Assembly: GCA_903854075.1 (NCBI GenBank)
Contig: CAINVI010000105.1
Coordinates: forward strand, 1-7,028
Source: Candidatus Pollutiaquabacter sp.
GTDB lineage: Bacteria; Bacteroidota; Bacteroidia; AKYH767-A; 2013-40CM-41-45
Direction: 5' to 3'
DNA length: 7,028 nt
How positions within the stretch are numbered: position 1 is the stretch's first letter; each line of letters opens with the position of its first letter. The notes under the pieces were generated by a model that saw only the letters and a list, made by a program, of their open reading frames with translations, had not been told where the DNA came from and ran no database searches. The translations under genes and the position numbers were made by a program. This document shows, in pieces, positions 5,761 to 7,028 of this stretch.

Positions 5761-6371
5761 GTTTGTATCTCCAATTGACGACGACAAAACACAAATTCGT
5801 TTTCCTGACGATTTGAACAAACCAACACCGTACGATCAGTTAAAAATCGATCCGCAAGAGCATGATACCATTTCACCGCTTCATGATCCAAGTTAGAACA
5901 TGGCTCATCGAGTAAAATCAAATCCGCAGTACTGCAAAGTGCCAGCAACAAGCGAACACGCTGTTTCATTCCCGAAGAAAAATTGCGTACCGGCTTTTGT
6001 ATACCTGTTGGCAACCCGCTGAGTTGACGAATCTCCTCCATAGAAATTCCGGAAATCGGAGCTTTAAACCGAAAATGAAAATCGAGCAATTCGTCAAACG
6101 AAAGTTCCTCCGGTAGTTCCAGATAAGGAGTTGCCATCGCTACCGACTGAAAAACACTGTCAGCCGCCAACTCTACACCCTGGCTAATCCATTGTAAACT
6201 ACCCTCTGTCGGAGTCACGTATCCGGAAAGTAATTGTAAAAAGGTGGATTTTCCGGAACCGTTCGGACCAAGCAAGACCACTTTTTCACCCGACTCCATG
6301 GACAGATCCACATTTCTGAAGATCCACTCTCGGTTGAATTTCTTACCGGTCTTTCGTAAAACTATATTCAC
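5748..6371 (-). CDS. Orphan ABC-type ATP-binding protein with non-canonical Q- and H-loops
   Basis: A single nucleotide-binding domain of 207 aa with no membrane segments and no permease gene beside it. Numbered from the GTG at 6371: Walker A GPNGSGKST at 35-43; signature FSSGMKQR at 131-138 in place of LSGGQ; Walker B LILLDEP at 151-157 with E156; D-loop SNLD at 159-162. The H-loop position reads CSNRQE at 185-190, with Asn where His is normal. The Q-loop region, around TPYLELPEEL at 81-90, lacks the usual Gln. No ATG lies near the 5' end. An alternative GTG at 6407 would overlap lpxA by 26 bp, whereas GTG 6371 starts 10 bp after lpxA and gives a normal N-terminus (MNIVLRKTGKKF). It resembles CcmA-like short ATPases in size, but no ccm genes are present. 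The substrate is unknown. Its position between lpxA and tsaE suggests, without proving, an envelope role. Confidence 0.9.
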   Translation of the reverse strand: MNIVLRKTGKKFNREWIFRNVDLSMESGEKVVLLGPNGSGKSTFLQLLSGYVTPTEGSLQWISQGVELAADSVFQSVAMATPYLELPEELSFDELLDFHFRFKAPISGISMEEIRQLSGLPTGIQKPVRNFSSGMKQRVRLLLALCSTADLILLDEPCSNLDHEAVKWYHALADRFLTDRTVLVCSNRQENEFVFCRRQLEIQTWKN

Positions 6372-6381
6372 ACTATTCGAA

Positions 6382-7028
6382 TTAATCCTCGTCTTTGGAA
6401 TAACCACGCATAAGTCCGCGTGCAGAGGAACGGATGAACGTTAAAATAGTATCGCGTTCCGGAGACGCCAGAACTTCCTGTTCAATCGCCAAAACGGCAT
6501 TGGTCGTGTTCAAACCTCGCACATAAAGGATTCTGTAAATCTCCTGTATGGTTGCAATAGCCTCGTTAGAAAACCCTCTTCGTTTCAATCCTACAGCATT
6601 GATACCGACGTAGGCCAGCGGGTCATGAGCAGCTTTCACAAATGGTGGCACGTCCTTGCGAACCAGCGAACCTCCGGAAATCATAACGTGTGCTCCAACA
6701 TGCACAAATTGATGCACGGCAGTCAGTCCACCGATAATTGCATAGTCATGAATGGTTACATGTCCGGCCAACGTAACACCATTAGCCAGAATACAGTGAT
6801 TTCCAACTATGCAATCGTGTGCGACGTGCACATAGGCCATCAGCAGATTATTAGTGCCAACCACCGTTTTGCCTTCCGCTGCAGTACCGCGGTTGATGGT
6901 GACATATTCGCGGATGATGGTATTATCACCGATATACGTATGAGTTTCCTCGCCAGCAAATTTCAGGTCTTGAGGTACTGCAGAAATGACCGCTCCGGGA
7001 TATATCTGCACATTTTTTCCGATGCGAG
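6382..7028 (-). CDS. lpxA: UDP-N-acetylglucosamine O-acyltransferase LpxA, partial: lacks about 45-50 N-terminal residues
   Basis: First step of lipid A synthesis: transfer of a 3-hydroxyacyl chain from ACP to UDP-GlcNAc in the cytoplasm by a left-handed beta-helix homotrimer. The frame is open to the right edge, giving 215 complete codons; an in-frame GTG at 7011 is internal, since homologous sequence (RIGKN) continues before it. Counting from that GTG codon as 1, visible features are VISAVPQDLKF at 8-18, hexapeptide repeats such as IGDNTIIREYVTINRGT at 27-43, the catalytic-His segment HVAHDC at 62-67 (H65 matches E. coli His125), LANGVTLAGHV at 75-85, IIGGLTAVHQF at 92-102 and the LpxA-specific GLKRRGFS at 141-148. 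The C-terminal helical part then follows to the TAA at 6382. It is the first visible gene of the minus-strand row; in Bacteroidota the genes just upstream would usually be lpxD and lpxC/fabZ (family knowledge). Confidence 0.96.
   Translation of the reverse strand, partial: RIGKNVQIYPGAVISAVPQDLKFAGEETHTYIGDNTIIREYVTINRGTAAEGKTVVGTNNLLMAYVHVAHDCIVGNHCILANGVTLAGHVTIHDYAIIGGLTAVHQFVHVGAHVMISGGSLVRKDVPPFVKAAHDPLAYVGINAVGLKRRGFSNEAIATIQEIYRILYVRGLNTTNAVLAIEQEVLASPERDTILTFIRSSARGLMRGYSKDED

Noticed and set aside
5761..5820. TTG at 5820 as the tsaE start
   Set aside because: The extra 20 residues come from sequence coding the C-terminus of the ABC protein in another frame, and the ATG at 5760 gives a normal TsaE length and N-terminus.
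5748..6371. Haem exporter ATPase CcmA
   Set aside because: Size is similar, but the signature, Q-loop and H-loop differ and no ccmB, ccmC or other cytochrome maturation gene is nearby.
6372..6407. GTG at 6407 as the start of the ABC ATPase
   Set aside because: It would overlap lpxA by 26 bp and add 12 residues before the usual start of the nucleotide-binding domain. GTG 6371 is a better fit, though not proven.
1..7028. Mobile element, CRISPR array, tRNA or rRNA gene, toxin-antitoxin or defence system
   Set aside because: Coding space is fully occupied by housekeeping genes. No spaced direct repeats, transposase motifs, terminal inverted repeats or clover-leaf sequences were seen by eye, and no undescribed multi-gene system is evident.

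Overview
The window is a compact, gene-dense chromosomal segment. It most likely comes from a member of the phylum Bacteroidota, perhaps the Chitinophagia/Sphingobacteriia/Cytophagia side; the exact group cannot be fixed from this sequence. Four observations point that way. There is a DAHP synthase with a C-terminal chorismate mutase. There is a stand-alone, eukaryote-like proline dehydrogenase. An alanine-dehydrogenase-like protein carries the long N-terminal extension I associate with Bacteroidota. Candidate -7 promoter boxes match the Bacteroidota TAnnTTTG pattern, and Shine-Dalgarno sequences are mostly absent. lpxA shows a Gram-negative, lipid A-making cell.

Left block (1-2792, minus strand) is a shikimate-pathway operon. 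It reads a DAHP synthase/chorismate mutase fusion, then aroB (12 bp gap), then aroA (4-base ATGA overlap, running off the left edge). The fusion supplies the first pathway step and the first step after chorismate; aroB is step two and aroA is step six. The middle is an intergenic region of 128 bp (2793-2920) between divergent genes. It has a TAnnTTTG-like box close to each start codon and two short inverted repeats. Next comes a monofunctional proline dehydrogenase on the plus strand (2921-4096). It ends 7 bp from a convergent minus-strand gene, with no recognisable intrinsic terminator.

Right block (4104-7028, minus strand) is a tightly packed row in transcription order. It reads lpxA (lipid A acyltransferase, 5' end outside the window), an orphan ABC-type ATPase with unusual motifs, tsaE (tRNA t6A synthesis ATPase), and an alanine-dehydrogenase-like gene. 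Spacings are a 10 bp gap, a 13 bp overlap and an 8 bp overlap, so co-transcription and translational coupling are likely. The functions are unrelated, so this looks like a housekeeping superoperon and not one pathway.

Almost everything is well-known core metabolism. I see no mobile element, CRISPR array, RNA gene, toxin-antitoxin pair or defence system, and no stretch over 300 bp without a gene. The points worth a second look are subtle. The 'alanine dehydrogenase' lacks two classical pyruvate-site residues. The ABC ATPase lacks canonical Q-loop and H-loop residues. The chorismate mutase and EPSP synthase have altered active-site motifs. The shared divergent promoter region may produce near-leaderless transcripts.
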